From the NCBI GenBank assembly GCA_963836405.1, contig CAWIJL010000007.1:744001-808000 (forward strand): 64,000 bases of DNA, written 5' to 3'. Shown in pieces: positions 1-8,611 of this stretch (position 1 is the first letter of the stretch; each line of letters begins with the position of its first letter). Under the pieces are notes generated by a model, which was given only the letters and a program-made list of their open reading frames with translations, made no database searches and was not told the DNA's origin. Origin of the DNA: CAWIJJ01 sp963836405 (GTDB lineage Bacteria > Acidobacteriota > Terriglobia > Bryobacterales > Bryobacteraceae). A program made the position numbers and the translations under genes.

Positions 1-213
1 GAGGCCAGCGACGTGGTGAAGGTCGGGCAGATCGTGCAGGTGCAGGTGCTGAATGCCGACCCGAAAGCGAAACGGATCGCGCTGTCGATGAAGGCGCTGG
101 AAGCGGCGGCACCCGAGCCCAAGCGCAGGCACTTCGAGAAGGCGCCGGAAAAGAAGCAGGCGTCGTTGAACGACCAGTTGTCCACGCTTTCCTCCAAATT
201 CAAGGTGAGGTAG
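1..213 (+). CDS. C-terminal end of an S1-domain protein, probably Tex-like (5' partial)
   Basis: The reading frame is open from base 1 and ends with TAG at 211-213, so only the last 70 residues are present. The first part, VKVGQIVQVQVLNADPKAKR followed by IALSMK, is the closing half of an S1 RNA-binding domain. A charged, unstructured tail rich in Lys, Glu and Pro follows. An S1 domain this close to the C-terminus with such a tail is typical of the Tex/YhgF transcription accessory protein, but ribosomal S1-like or PNPase-like proteins cannot be excluded without the upstream sequence. Family assignment is inference; the S1 fold is visible. Confidence 0.7.
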   Translation, partial: EASDVVKVGQIVQVQVLNADPKAKRIALSMKALEAAAPEPKRRHFEKAPEKKQASLNDQLSTLSSKFKVR

Positions 214-383
214 GACATCGGGAAATACCCCTAGCCCGTACCTAACGGTTACTAACCTGCCTTCAAAGTTAACTACGCCATGGCGCATTATCGACTTGCG
301 GTCCTGGCTGTTCCCTGCTCATGCTCTTTCGCACACCATCCTGTTGTCGGAGGGCCGGGGCCGCACCACGGCCAGAAATGTAA

Positions 384-770
384 ATGACCGCCTCTCCCCA
401 AGCCGTCACCATCCTCCTGGTTGAGGACGATGAACCTCTGCGGCGCATGGCGAGCAAAATCCTTCAAGACCAGAAATTTAACGTCGTCGAGGCGGCCGAT
501 GGGGCGGCCGCGCTGGAGATCGCGGCCACCATCCAGGGACCGGTTCACGTTCTGCTGACCGATATCATCATGCCCAACCTGAACGGATTGCTCCTGGCGG
601 AAGATCTGGCGGCGCACCGGCCCGAAACCGCAGTGGTCTTCATGTCGGGCTATGTCGAAGGAAACATCGTTTCGGTAAAGCATCCGGAGGCCATTTTCCT
701 GCGTAAACCCTTTTCGGCCGATCGCCTCCTCGAAGCGGTGCGCGCCGCCCTGGCTTCCCGGCAGCCCTGA
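384..770 (+). CDS. CheY-like single-domain response regulator
   Basis: The 128-residue protein is one receiver domain with no output domain. The acidic pocket is E14-D15-D16, the likely phosphoacceptor is D60 (in LLTDIIMP), the switch residue is S88 (FMSGY) and the conserved lysine is K108 (LRKPF). Receiver domains of this FMSGY type are common as free-standing proteins or as C-terminal domains of hybrid kinases. No histidine kinase lies next to it, so its partner is unknown. It has its own upstream space of 170 bases after the Tex-like gene and is followed by a separate gene, so it is probably monocistronic. Confidence 0.85.
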   Translation: MTASPQAVTILLVEDDEPLRRMASKILQDQKFNVVEAADGAAALEIAATIQGPVHVLLTDIIMPNLNGLLLAEDLAAHRPETAVVFMSGYVEGNIVSVKHPEAIFLRKPFSADRLLEAVRAALASRQP

Positions 771-832
771 ATACCTGGGCGCCGTATGTTTTTGCGGCGC
801 GGGTGTGATACTACTAAGTGCCAGGAGCCATC

Positions 833-1603
833 ATGCGACGTTTACTTTGCCTCGCTGCCATTTTGTCCTCGATGTCCCTCCACGCTCAGCCATCCGGCGG
901 GGAGTGGATCCAGCTTTTCAACGGGCGCAACCTGGATAACTGGATCGTGAAGATCGCGGGTTATCCAGTGGGCGAGAATTTCGGGAACACCTTTCGCGTC
1001 GAGAACGGCCTGATGAAGGTGGGATACGAGGCCTACGACAAGTTCAACAACCGGTTCGGGCACATCTTCTACAACAAAAAATTCTCCAATTACGTGATTG
1101 CGGTGGAGTACCGGTTTGTTGGCGAGCAGGCGCCCGAAGGACCTGCCTGGGCGCGGCGCAACAACGGCATCATGGTGCACTGCCAGCCTCCGGAAACAAT
1201 GGGGAAGGACCAGGACTTTCCGATCTCGATCGAGGTGCAGTTGTTGGGCGGGTTGGGCGCCGGGAAGCGGACCACGGCCAACTTGTGCACTCCGGGAACG
1301 AACGTCGTGATGGACGGAAAGCTGGTGACGACGCATTGCATCAACTCGACTTCGGACACGTTTGACGGCGACCAGTGGGTGCGGGTGGAGGCGGAGGTGC
1401 GCGGCGGCGAGGCGATCCGGCACTTCGTAAATGGTAAGAAGGTGCTGGAATACGAAAAGCCGCAGGTGGGCGGCGGCAGCGTGACCAACTTCGACCCGGC
1501 CGTGAAGAAGGACGGGACGATTCTGACGGAGGGCTACATCTCGCTCCAGGCGGAGAGCGCCCCGGTGGAGTTTCGCAAGGTGGAGTTGAAGGAATTGAAG
1601 TAG
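833..1603 (+). CDS. Secreted DUF1080 (3-keto-disaccharide hydrolase-like) protein
   Basis: I place the start at ATG 833, because AGGAG at 823-827 sits just before it. An upstream in-frame GTG at 818 would put that ribosome site inside the gene. The 256-residue product starts with a signal peptide (MRRLLCLAAILSSMSLHAQ). The mature part opens with the DUF1080 hallmark 'GGEWIQLFNGRNLDNW' and continues as a beta-rich concanavalin-like fold with NNGIMVHCQPPE and FRKVELKEL near the end. Members are abundant in Acidobacteria and Planctomycetes and some act on 3-keto sugars. The substrate here is unknown. It is probably exported. Confidence 0.88.
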   Translation: MRRLLCLAAILSSMSLHAQPSGGEWIQLFNGRNLDNWIVKIAGYPVGENFGNTFRVENGLMKVGYEAYDKFNNRFGHIFYNKKFSNYVIAVEYRFVGEQAPEGPAWARRNNGIMVHCQPPETMGKDQDFPISIEVQLLGGLGAGKRTTANLCTPGTNVVMDGKLVTTHCINSTSDTFDGDQWVRVEAEVRGGEAIRHFVNGKKVLEYEKPQVGGGSVTNFDPAVKKDGTILTEGYISLQAESAPVEFRKVELKELK

Positions 1604-1613
1604 GCGAACAGGG

Positions 1614-2543
1614 TCAGCCGGCCGCTTGCGGGCGGAGTTTCTGGTAGACGTCTTTGGCTACGGCGGCGGTGTTGGCGTGAATCGTGATGGTGTCTTCGAC
1701 GCTTTGGGCGTAGCCTCCGGCGAGCACGATGGCGACCGGTATGGCGTGTGTCAGCGCGCTCCACAGCACCAGGCGGTCGCGCTCCATGAGTCCTTCGAAA
1801 GTGATGGCGAGGCCGCCTAGCTGGTCTTCGAAGAACGGGTCGGCGCCGGCCACATAGACCACCAGTTCCGGCTGAAACATGGACAAAGCCGCGCGATAGC
1901 CGTTTCCGAGCCGGTGGAGGTACTCCGAGTCACCAATGCCGTCGGCCAGGTGGATATCCAGGCTGGAAGGCGGTTTTTCGCTCGGGTAGTTGTTGAACTG
2001 ATGGATGGAGAGAGTGAAGACGGAGGGGTCTCCGGCGAAGATGGCGGCCGTCCCGTTGCCGTGGTGAACGTCGCAATCGACGACCATGGCGCGGTGGATC
2101 AAGCCGTCCTTTTGCATGCGGCGGATGGCGATGGCGATGTCGTTGACCGCGCAGAAGCCCTCGCCGTGAGCCTGAAAGGCGTGGTGAAACCCGCCGCCGA
2201 CGTTGAATCCGATGCCGCTGGAAAGGGCCTGGCGGGCGGCCAGGATGGTGCCGCCGGCGGCCAGCCAGAAGGCCTCCACCATCTGTCGCGAGTAGGGAAT
2301 CTCCAGGCGCAGCACGTCCTGGTAGGTGAGCGTGGCGTTGCGCAGTTTGGCAACCCAGGCGGGGTCGTGAACCAGCAGCACGTCCTCGTCGGTGGCCGGC
2401 TCGGGCGCGATGAAGTCCTCGGCCGTCGCAAAGCGGCTGCGCAGCATGCGGTCGTGCAGCCACTTGTATTTTTTCGACGGGAAGACGTGCGCGCCGAGAT
2501 GCAGGTCGTACAGTTCGTGGTAGACCAGGCGGAAGGGCAGCAT
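1614..2543 (-). CDS. Histone-deacetylase superfamily (AcuC-like) deacetylase
   Basis: The 309-residue protein has the metal-dependent deacetylase signature. The catalytic His pair is H120-H121 (GGGFHHA), zinc ligands D158 and H160 lie in DCDVHHGNG, and the third ligand D235 lies in GADPF. GFCAVNDIA at about 129-137 is also family-typical. Bacterial relatives remove acetyl groups from protein lysines (AcuC on acetyl-CoA synthetase) or from polyamines. Its ATG overlaps the TGA stop of the upstream phosphotransacetylase gene (ATGA, 2541-2545), so the two are translationally coupled. That suggests a role in acetyl-group metabolism, which is an inference. Confidence 0.9.
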   Translation of the reverse strand: MLPFRLVYHELYDLHLGAHVFPSKKYKWLHDRMLRSRFATAEDFIAPEPATDEDVLLVHDPAWVAKLRNATLTYQDVLRLEIPYSRQMVEAFWLAAGGTILAARQALSSGIGFNVGGGFHHAFQAHGEGFCAVNDIAIAIRRMQKDGLIHRAMVVDCDVHHGNGTAAIFAGDPSVFTLSIHQFNNYPSEKPPSSLDIHLADGIGDSEYLHRLGNGYRAALSMFQPELVVYVAGADPFFEDQLGGLAITFEGLMERDRLVLWSALTHAIPVAIVLAGGYAQSVEDTITIHANTAAVAKDVYQKLRPQAAG

Positions 2544-3538
2544 CAGTCAAGCTCCGTTTGCAGCGCCGTCACCAGGGCAACGGCAAAGATGTCGTCTGCC
2601 GAGCAGCCGCGCGACAGGTCGTTGGCCGGGCGCGCGAGTCCCTGCAGAAAGGGGCCGAGAGCCATTGCGCCGCCGAGCCGCTCCACCAGCTTATAGCCGA
2701 TGTTCCCCGCCGCGAGATTGGGAAAGATCAGGGTATTGGCCCGTCCGCCGACGCAGGAGCCCGGGGCCTTGACCGCGCAGATCTCCCGGCACACGGCGGC
2801 GTCCAGTTGCAGTTCGCCGTCGGCGATCAGTTGCGGTTCGCGGGCACGGATGAGGCGCACGGCCTCGACGATCTTATCCACCTCCCTATGCCGCGCGCTC
2901 CCCATGGTGGAGAAGCTCAGCAGCGCCACCACCGGCTCAGTTTCGAGCAGCGCGCGGGTGCTGGCGGCGGTGGAGATGGCGATGCCGGCGAGTTCCCCGG
3001 CCGAAGGGTCGATGACCACGCCGCAATCGGCGAACAGCATGAGCCCGCCGTGGCCCAAATCCGGATCGCGAAGGCCCATCACGAAGAAGCTGGAGACGAG
3101 AGGGGTGCGCGGGTCCGGACCGATGGCGTGAAGGGCCGCGCGCACCGTCTCGGCGGTGCTGTTGACGGCGCCCCCCACGAAGCCGTCCACATCGCCGGAG
3201 CCGGCCATGAGTGCCGCGAAATACAGGGGCGAGCGGGCAATGGCGACGGCCTCGGGCTCGCTGACACCTTTGGCGCGGCGCCGCTCGTGGTAGAGCGCGG
3301 CGTAGCGGGGGAGCGCGGGCGAACTCTCCGGATCGACGAAGCGAACGCCGGCGGGCGCGGAGGCGGGCGGCCGGCCCACGAGCACGGGACTGACGAAGTG
3401 GCCGGCGGCCAGTTGCGCCGCGGCCGCGAGGACGCGCGGGTCGTTGCCCTCCGGGAAGACGACGGCGGCTTTGCGGCGGCGGGCCCTTTCCTTCAGCTTC
3501 TCGAGGAAAATGCGGCGGGGCTCCGGGATTTCGCTCAT
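2543..3538 (-). CDS. pta: Phosphate acetyltransferase family protein
   Basis: The 331-residue protein matches the phosphotransacetylase/phosphate butyryltransferase family in length and motifs: VVFPEGNDPRVL near the N-terminus, PLVSSFFVM and LMFADCGVVIDP in the middle, and GGRANTLIFPNLAAGNIGYK near the C-terminus, which is strongly Pta-like. It interconverts acetyl-CoA and acetyl-phosphate. It is the short form without the N-terminal regulatory domain of enterobacterial Pta. It is first in a leftward pair with the downstream deacetylase. No acetate kinase gene lies beside it in this window. Confidence 0.88.
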   Translation of the reverse strand: MSEIPEPRRIFLEKLKERARRRKAAVVFPEGNDPRVLAAAAQLAAGHFVSPVLVGRPPASAPAGVRFVDPESSPALPRYAALYHERRRAKGVSEPEAVAIARSPLYFAALMAGSGDVDGFVGGAVNSTAETVRAALHAIGPDPRTPLVSSFFVMGLRDPDLGHGGLMLFADCGVVIDPSAGELAGIAISTAASTRALLETEPVVALLSFSTMGSARHREVDKIVEAVRLIRAREPQLIADGELQLDAAVCREICAVKAPGSCVGGRANTLIFPNLAAGNIGYKLVERLGGAMALGPFLQGLARPANDLSRGCSADDIFAVALVTALQTELD

Positions 3539-3542
3539 GCGC

Positions 3543-4766
3543 TCAGTCGCCGAGAAACTTGCCGATCGGCCGCAGCCCTTTCACGTTGTCGCACACGGCC
3601 TTGAGCCCGGCGGTCAGCGGGATTGCCAGCAGCAGCCCCGCCGCGTCCCAAAGAAACCCCCACAACATCAGCGAAAAAGTCACCACCAGCGGGTTCAGGT
3701 GGACGCGCGAACCCACCACTTTGGGATACAGCAGGTTCATGGCGACGAGGTGGAGCACCGACACCACGGCCATGACGAGCACGTAGGTGGACACCTGGTT
3801 GATGCCGAGCGCCGTAAACAGCGGCGGGATCATGGCCATGGGCAGGCCGACATAGGGTACCAGGCTGAGGAATCCGCTCAGCGGCCCGACCAGCAGCGGG
3901 TACGGAAGGCGCATCAGCCAGAAGGCGGTGGAACTGAGAAGAGCCAGCAGCAGCCCGAGGAGGAAATTGCCGACCACGAAGGCGCGCACCATCTCGGCGA
4001 TCCCCTGCAGGCTGCGCGCGGCCACCAGCCGGTCCTCGCCGTGGAAGAATTGCAGAAAACTACGATTGATGTGGTCGCGCCAGCTCAGCATGAAGTAGAC
4101 CAGAAAGGGGACGAAACTGACCATCAGCAGGATCTGGTAGAAGGAGCTCAGGCGCGAGGCAATGTAGTCCGCGATCGGCGTGTTTTCCTCGTGAATGCGC
4201 ACTTCCGGGATGGGGGCGGGCAATTCGGGCGTCACTGCGGGGGATGGAGCGGCACGGCGGTTCTTTTTGCGCGCCTGTTCGGCGGCCTGTTGCTGGGCGC
4301 GAATGCGTTCTTCCTCCTGCTGGCGCTGGCGCGCCGGCACTACCAGTTGGTACGTTCGTTCCTCGGTAGCCTGGACCTTCTGCTGGATCGTATCGACGAT
4401 GTCGCCGATGCGCTCGCCGTACTTCGGCAGTTGCTCGTAGATGGCCAACAGTTGCGAGTAGGCGCCCATGCCCATCATGTAGATGAAGAGCAGCGCGAGC
4501 GTGCACACTACGAAGCTGGCCAGGCTGCGGGGCATGCGGATCTGCACGAGGAGTGCGACAAAAGGCTCCAGGATAAAGGCGATGGTGACGGCCAGAATGG
4601 ACGTGATGAAGAAGACGCGCCCGAAGTACAGGATCGCGATAATCACCCCCAGCGCGACGATGGGGATCGCCAGGTGCCGCGCCTGTTGTGCGGCTGCGGC
4701 TGTATTGGAAGTTGGATTGGTAACTAGCGCCACGGCCTTAGACGGCCCTTTCCCCGAATGTAGCAT
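3543..4766 (-). CDS. AI-2E family (PerM-like) membrane transporter
   Basis: I start the gene at ATG 4766 (MLHSGKGPSKAV). The open frame runs on to 5186, but that part is only the antisense of ruvX. The 407-residue product has the AI-2E/PerM layout: two N-terminal membrane segments (about 30-75), one more around 85-105, a long soluble loop (about 120-220) with an Arg/Gln-rich coiled stretch and a Pro-rich patch, then four or five C-terminal membrane segments. The end carries SLVPYVGLPMAMIPPL and the conserved LNPLVVTFSLMLWGFLWDAAGLLLAIPL. Members are exporters or permeases of mostly unproven substrate. It ends four bases from pta and diverges from ruvX. Confidence 0.85.
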   Translation of the reverse strand: MLHSGKGPSKAVALVTNPTSNTAAAAQQARHLAIPIVALGVIIAILYFGRVFFITSILAVTIAFILEPFVALLVQIRMPRSLASFVVCTLALLFIYMMGMGAYSQLLAIYEQLPKYGERIGDIVDTIQQKVQATEERTYQLVVPARQRQQEEERIRAQQQAAEQARKKNRRAAPSPAVTPELPAPIPEVRIHEENTPIADYIASRLSSFYQILLMVSFVPFLVYFMLSWRDHINRSFLQFFHGEDRLVAARSLQGIAEMVRAFVVGNFLLGLLLALLSSTAFWLMRLPYPLLVGPLSGFLSLVPYVGLPMAMIPPLFTALGINQVSTYVLVMAVVSVLHLVAMNLLYPKVVGSRVHLNPLVVTFSLMLWGFLWDAAGLLLAIPLTAGLKAVCDNVKGLRPIGKFLGD

Positions 4767-4794
4767 GGCGGCGTGGCTATAATGAAATGAACCT

Positions 4795-5217
4795 TTGACG
4801 CCTTTGAAGCCCCGCATCCTCGCCCTGGACCTCGGAAAGAAACGTGTTGGACTCGCCATCAGCGATCCTCTGGGCATCACGGCGCAAGGCCTGCCAAACC
4901 TGGTGCGCACCAATAAGCGGGCGGACCTGGACGCGCTGGGGCGGTTGGCGCGGGAGTACGAGGTGCATCTGGTCCTGCTGGGAAACCCGGTGAATATGGG
5001 CGGAAACGAAGGCCGGCAATCGCGGTGGGTACACGAGTTCGCCGAAGCCATCGAACACCGGTTGAAGCTGCCGGTGAGGTTCTGGGACGAGCGCCTGACC
5101 AGCGTGCAGGCGGGCCGCGTTTTGCGGGAGAGCGGCATCAGCATCGAGAAACGGGCGGCAGCCGTGGACCGGCTTTCCGCCGTCATCCTGCTCCAGAGTT
5201 ATCTGGATTCGCTATGA
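4795..5217 (+). CDS. ruvX: Putative pre-16S rRNA nuclease / Holliday junction resolvase-like RuvX (YqgF)
   Basis: The 140-residue protein has the RNase H-like fold of YqgF: ILALDLGKKRVGLAISD at the N-terminus (catalytic Asp in LALDLG), LVLLGNPVNMGG in the middle, and FWDERLTSVQA with a conserved Asp-Glu pair near residue 97. The family processes the 5' end of 16S rRNA. No ATG is available. TTG 4795 or TTG 4804 must serve, and I kept the first. The stop overlaps the start of mltG (ATGA), a frequent arrangement of these two genes. Confidence 0.92.
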   Translation: MTPLKPRILALDLGKKRVGLAISDPLGITAQGLPNLVRTNKRADLDALGRLAREYEVHLVLLGNPVNMGGNEGRQSRWVHEFAEAIEHRLKLPVRFWDERLTSVQAGRVLRESGISIEKRAAAVDRLSAVILLQSYLDSL

Positions 5218-6206
5218 AGAAGATCCTCCGGCTTTTCGGCTTTCTCCTGCTTGCCGGTCTGGCGCTGGCTGCTTATCTGGGCTACCGGCTGATGTCTCCG
5301 TACCGTGGATTCGGCAGCGAGATTTTCGTGGAGATCCCGCGTGGCTCGCCCGCGCGTTCCATCGCGCAGCGGCTGGCAGCCGCCGGCGTGGTGCGCAGCG
5401 AGTGGGATTTCCTGCTGGCGCGCGCCGTCAGGCGGGGCAGGCTCCTGCAAGCGGGAGAGTACCGGTTTACGGGGGCCGCCACCCCGGTGGAGGTTCTGAG
5501 CCGGATCGCGCGCGGCGACATCTTCTATTACGAACTGGTGGTGCCCGAAGGCAAGAACATGTTCGATATCGGGGCGGAGGCGGAGCATCTGGGGCTCTTC
5601 AAAGCCGACGAGTTCGTGGCCGCCGCGCGGAACACGGAACTGATCCGCGACCTGGACGCGCGGGCCCCGAGCCTCGAGGGTTATCTGTTTCCGAATACCT
5701 ACCGCCTGACGCGCTCCACCACACCGCGAGAGCTGTGCGAGCTGATGACCGCGAAATTCCGCCAGGTCTGGACCGGGCTGAAAACGGACGCCGACCCGCA
5801 CGACACGATCACGCTCGCCTCGCTGGTGGAAAAGGAGGGAAAGCGGCCGGAGGAGCGCCCGCGGATCGCGGCCGTATTTCGCAACCGCCTCGAGATCGGC
5901 ATGAAGCTCGACTGCGATCCGACCACCATTTATGCCGCACTGCTGGCCCATCGCTACCGCGGCACGATCTACAAGTCGGACCTGAACAGCCAGGACCCGT
6001 ACAACACCTACCGTCACGCCGGGCTGCCGCCGGGACCGATCGCCAATCCGGGAGTGGAATCGATTCGCGCGGCGCTGGACCCGGCGGAGACCGACGCGCT
6101 GTATTTCGTGCTCAAGCCGGATGGCTCGGGCACGCACGAATTCTCGAGCAGCCTCGAGGCGCATGAGGCCGCCACCGCCAGGTATCGCAGTGGGCGCGCG
6201 AAGTAA
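5214..6206 (+). CDS. mltG: Endolytic transglycosylase MltG
   Basis: The start is ATG 5214, overlapping the ruvX stop. The 330-residue product has one N-terminal membrane anchor (about 5-28), a LysM-like region (ARSIAQRLAAAGVV), then the YceG/MltG catalytic domain: LEGYLFPNTYRL at 154-165, the catalytic Glu E206 in LASLVEKEG, FRNRL, and the closing signature YNTYRHAGLPPGPIANPG. It cleaves nascent glycan strands at the inner membrane and limits their length. All key residues are present. Confidence 0.94.
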   Translation: MKKILRLFGFLLLAGLALAAYLGYRLMSPYRGFGSEIFVEIPRGSPARSIAQRLAAAGVVRSEWDFLLARAVRRGRLLQAGEYRFTGAATPVEVLSRIARGDIFYYELVVPEGKNMFDIGAEAEHLGLFKADEFVAAARNTELIRDLDARAPSLEGYLFPNTYRLTRSTTPRELCELMTAKFRQVWTGLKTDADPHDTITLASLVEKEGKRPEERPRIAAVFRNRLEIGMKLDCDPTTIYAALLAHRYRGTIYKSDLNSQDPYNTYRHAGLPPGPIANPGVESIRAALDPAETDALYFVLKPDGSGTHEFSSSLEAHEAATARYRSGRAK

Positions 6207-6684
6207 GTCCGTCAAGCAGGGTTTGCGCGATTACCTGGCCGCGGCGCAACCGGCGGCCATCACCGAAAAAGTGTGGGGCGACCTGATGATGCGGCTGGCG
6301 CCCGTATCGGAAAGCTATCTGCGCGACCTGCTGCGCGCCACCGGCCTGCCGTTCGAGCAGCCGTTCGCGGGAATCCGGCAGCATACTTTCGAGGAACTGG
6401 AGCAGTCGCTGCGGGAACTCGCGAAGGTCTACGAAGAGGCGTCGGCCGCGGGCGAGCGGGACCGCGCGCGCTATTGCCGGCGGCAAGCGATCGGCGCGCG
6501 CGAGCGGGCGCAGTTTCTGGCGCGCAATCCGCGAACGCCTCCCGAACGGGCGGCGGACAAGGAGGAGATGGCGCAGTGGATGCTGGTGTGGCTCGAAAAT
6601 CCCGCCGTGTTCCCCGCCTGGGTGGACGCGCGCAAGCGCGCGCTTACGCCTTCCCCCCAAAACGATAGCCCAGAATCGCCTTAA
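6190..6684 (+). CDS. Hypothetical protein downstream of mltG
   Basis: The most likely start is GTG 6190, overlapping the last bases of mltG, giving 164 residues. An earlier start would read antisense-like low-complexity sequence inside mltG. The protein is helical and rich in Arg, Glu and Ala, with no signal peptide or membrane segment. A central stretch (EELEQSLRELAKVYEEA) could form a coiled coil. I do not recognise a family. Its 3' end overlaps the convergent gene on the other strand by 41 bases. Confidence 0.6.
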   Translation: MGARSKSVKQGLRDYLAAAQPAAITEKVWGDLMMRLAPVSESYLRDLLRATGLPFEQPFAGIRQHTFEELEQSLRELAKVYEEASAAGERDRARYCRRQAIGARERAQFLARNPRTPPERAADKEEMAQWMLVWLENPAVFPAWVDARKRALTPSPQNDSPESP

Positions 6685-7420
6685 TCAGCAGGTGGTCGGT
6701 ATTGTGGGTGACGCCCACGCCCACGCCGAAGTTGAACTCCCAGCGCGGACCGAAATCGAAGTCCAGGGCGGGAAGAAACATCTGCTCGCTCTGGTTGACG
6801 GGCTCCCAATGCCGGAACGAAGCGAAAGCGCCGTAATATTCCAGGCCCACCGCGACGCGCTTCAGCAGGTCGTAACTCACCTTGGCGTTAGGGCTGAATT
6901 CATAGCCCGCGCTTCGGGAGGGGCCATGAAACGTTTTTTCGAAGGTCGGATTGAAGGCGCCGTACCACTTGCCGATCTGCTTGTCGACGATGGGGCGGAT
7001 TTCCCAGGTCCAGGTGTTTGGATCGAAGCTGGCCTGCTGATAGCCGATCTCCGTAGAAAGGCTGAGGCCGACGGGAAGGCCGTAGCGCTCGGGTATCGCG
7101 ATGCGCGGCCGGATATGGGTGCCGACGAATTTCCAGGAGCCGTCCGGCTGGATGCTGCTGAACAGGTAAAACCCGGTTTCGAACCACTCGTTGAACCCGT
7201 GGGTCACCTCCAGCGTTTCGTGAAAGGCGTGGTGCGTAGCGAGCGTGCCGCCGGGCAGTTCGAGGGCGCCTTTCGCCGTGAAATTCGAGTGGCTCTCCAC
7301 CATGGTGGCGCCGATGGGCACCAGTGCAGATCCGTATACCTGCACTTCGTAATTTCCCTGAGCGCGCATTCCGGTGGCGCACACACCCAGAAACAGAGTC
7401 ACGTACAGAACGTTCCGCAA
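6644..7420 (-). CDS. Secreted beta-barrel-like hypothetical protein
   Basis: I prefer TTG 7420 as start because a purine-rich GAGGGGGA ribosome site precedes it and it gives a clean signal peptide (LRNVLYVTLFLGVCATGMRAQ). A GTG at 7462 would add 14 residues before the signal. The mature part has alternating aromatic and polar residues and many short strands (for example EWFETGFYLFSS, VAVGLEYYGAF) and ends in LGYRFGGKA. This suggests an outer-membrane beta barrel of the type annotated in Acidobacteria as an outer membrane or transporter-like protein. Function unknown. Confidence 0.7.
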   Translation of the reverse strand: MRNVLYVTLFLGVCATGMRAQGNYEVQVYGSALVPIGATMVESHSNFTAKGALELPGGTLATHHAFHETLEVTHGFNEWFETGFYLFSSIQPDGSWKFVGTHIRPRIAIPERYGLPVGLSLSTEIGYQQASFDPNTWTWEIRPIVDKQIGKWYGAFNPTFEKTFHGPSRSAGYEFSPNAKVSYDLLKRVAVGLEYYGAFASFRHWEPVNQSEQMFLPALDFDFGPRWEFNFGVGVGVTHNTDHLLIKAILGYRFGGKA

Positions 7421-7469
7421 ACGATCCCCCTCTCCCAAAAAAAGCCAGGCGCAAGCAGCCACCCGCTGG

Positions 7470-8609
7470 TTACCTTTTCACCGCCTCATGGTAGATTTCG
7501 AGCACCTGGCGGGCAGTGCGCTCCCAACTGAACCGGCGCGTCTGCTCGTGCCCGCGGCGGATGAGTTCGCTTCGCAAGGCGTCGTCGAGCAGCACTTCCT
7601 TGATGCCGCGCGCGATATCGAAAACATTTTCCGGATTCACCAGCACGGCGGCATCCCCCACCACTTCGGGGAGCGAACTGACGTTGGAGGTGATGACGGG
7701 CGCGCCGCAGGCCATGGCTTCGAGCGGCGGCAGGCCGAAGCCCTCATGGCGCGAGGGAAAGACGAAGGCGGCGGCGTGCTGGTAGAAGCAACGCAATGTT
7801 TCAAAGGGAACGAAGCCCAGGAAACGCACCAGTTGCTCCACGCGGCTCTTGATGACCGTGTGCCGCACCACCGGATATTCGGAAATGGTGTCGCCGATGA
7901 TCACCAGGCGCAGGTCGCGATAAACGGGGTGCAGCGCCAGTTGATTGTGAACCACTGCGAAGGCTTCGATCAGCCGCGGCACGTTTTTGTGCTTGCGAAT
8001 GTTGCCGGCGTAGAGGAGGAACGGGTAATTGATCTGGTAGCGCTCCATGATGCGTTCCTGCTCCTCCGGTCCCTCGGCGGGAGGCGCCAGAAACCCGGGA
8101 TCGGGCGCATTGTAGACGCGGCAGATACGTTCCGGCGGCACGCCCATCATGTTCTCGACATCGCGGCGGGTAGCGTCGGAAACGGCGATGACGCGGTTGG
8201 CACGGCGCAGGCCGCGGCGGTAGCGATACCGTCGCAGCATCATGCGCAACGCCGAGATCTTCTTCTCCTCGTAGAGGAGGGTGGTCATGTCGTGAATGGT
8301 GACCACATAAGGGCGCGGCATCAGCAGGGGCACGCGGTTCAGCGGAATATGGACGAGGTCCGGGGAAAGGCTCTGAAGGAAGGCCGGAAAGGTGAAGTGG
8401 TCGAGATAGTTGTGGTCGTCGCGCGAGTAGACGGCGGTGCGGAAGCGCTCGGGCAGTCCGGCGAGGGTGCGCACGTCGGCGAAGGCGCTCACCAGTGTGA
8501 AGCGGTCCTCGGTGTCGATCGCGCTCAGCGCATGCGCCAGGCTCCGGATGTAGGTTCCGATGCCGAAGTCGCGAATACGCCGGGCGTCGATGACGATGTG
8601 GAGGGACAT
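7470..8609 (-). CDS. GT4-family glycosyltransferase
   Basis: The start at ATG 8609 gives MSLHIVIDARRIRDFGIGTY, the usual beginning of this group. A GTG at 8639 is possible, since the ATG's own AGGA is very close. The 379-residue protein has the GT-B fold. A glycine-rich acceptor site lies near the N-terminus, and the C-terminal EX7E donor motif is EGFGLPPLE, in FPSRHEGFGLPPLEAMACG. It probably transfers a sugar from an activated nucleotide donor to an exopolysaccharide or lipid acceptor. It is last in the rpiB-glyA operon, starting right after the glyA stop. Confidence 0.88.
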   Translation of the reverse strand: MSLHIVIDARRIRDFGIGTYIRSLAHALSAIDTEDRFTLVSAFADVRTLAGLPERFRTAVYSRDDHNYLDHFTFPAFLQSLSPDLVHIPLNRVPLLMPRPYVVTIHDMTTLLYEEKKISALRMMLRRYRYRRGLRRANRVIAVSDATRRDVENMMGVPPERICRVYNAPDPGFLAPPAEGPEEQERIMERYQINYPFLLYAGNIRKHKNVPRLIEAFAVVHNQLALHPVYRDLRLVIIGDTISEYPVVRHTVIKSRVEQLVRFLGFVPFETLRCFYQHAAAFVFPSRHEGFGLPPLEAMACGAPVITSNVSSLPEVVGDAAVLVNPENVFDIARGIKEVLLDDALRSELIRRGHEQTRRFSWERTARQVLEIYHEAVKR

Positions 8610-8611
8610 TC

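Noticed and set aside
3444..4727. Long plus-strand frame opposite the AI-2E transporter and the pta start
   Set aside because: It is His/Gln/Asp-rich antisense of membrane-coding sequence. The opposite strand encodes a clear transporter.
5199..6215. Long open frame on the minus strand opposite mltG
   Set aside because: It mirrors the high-GC codon pattern of mltG, has Arg/His/Pro-rich content and no family motif. mltG has all of its motifs.
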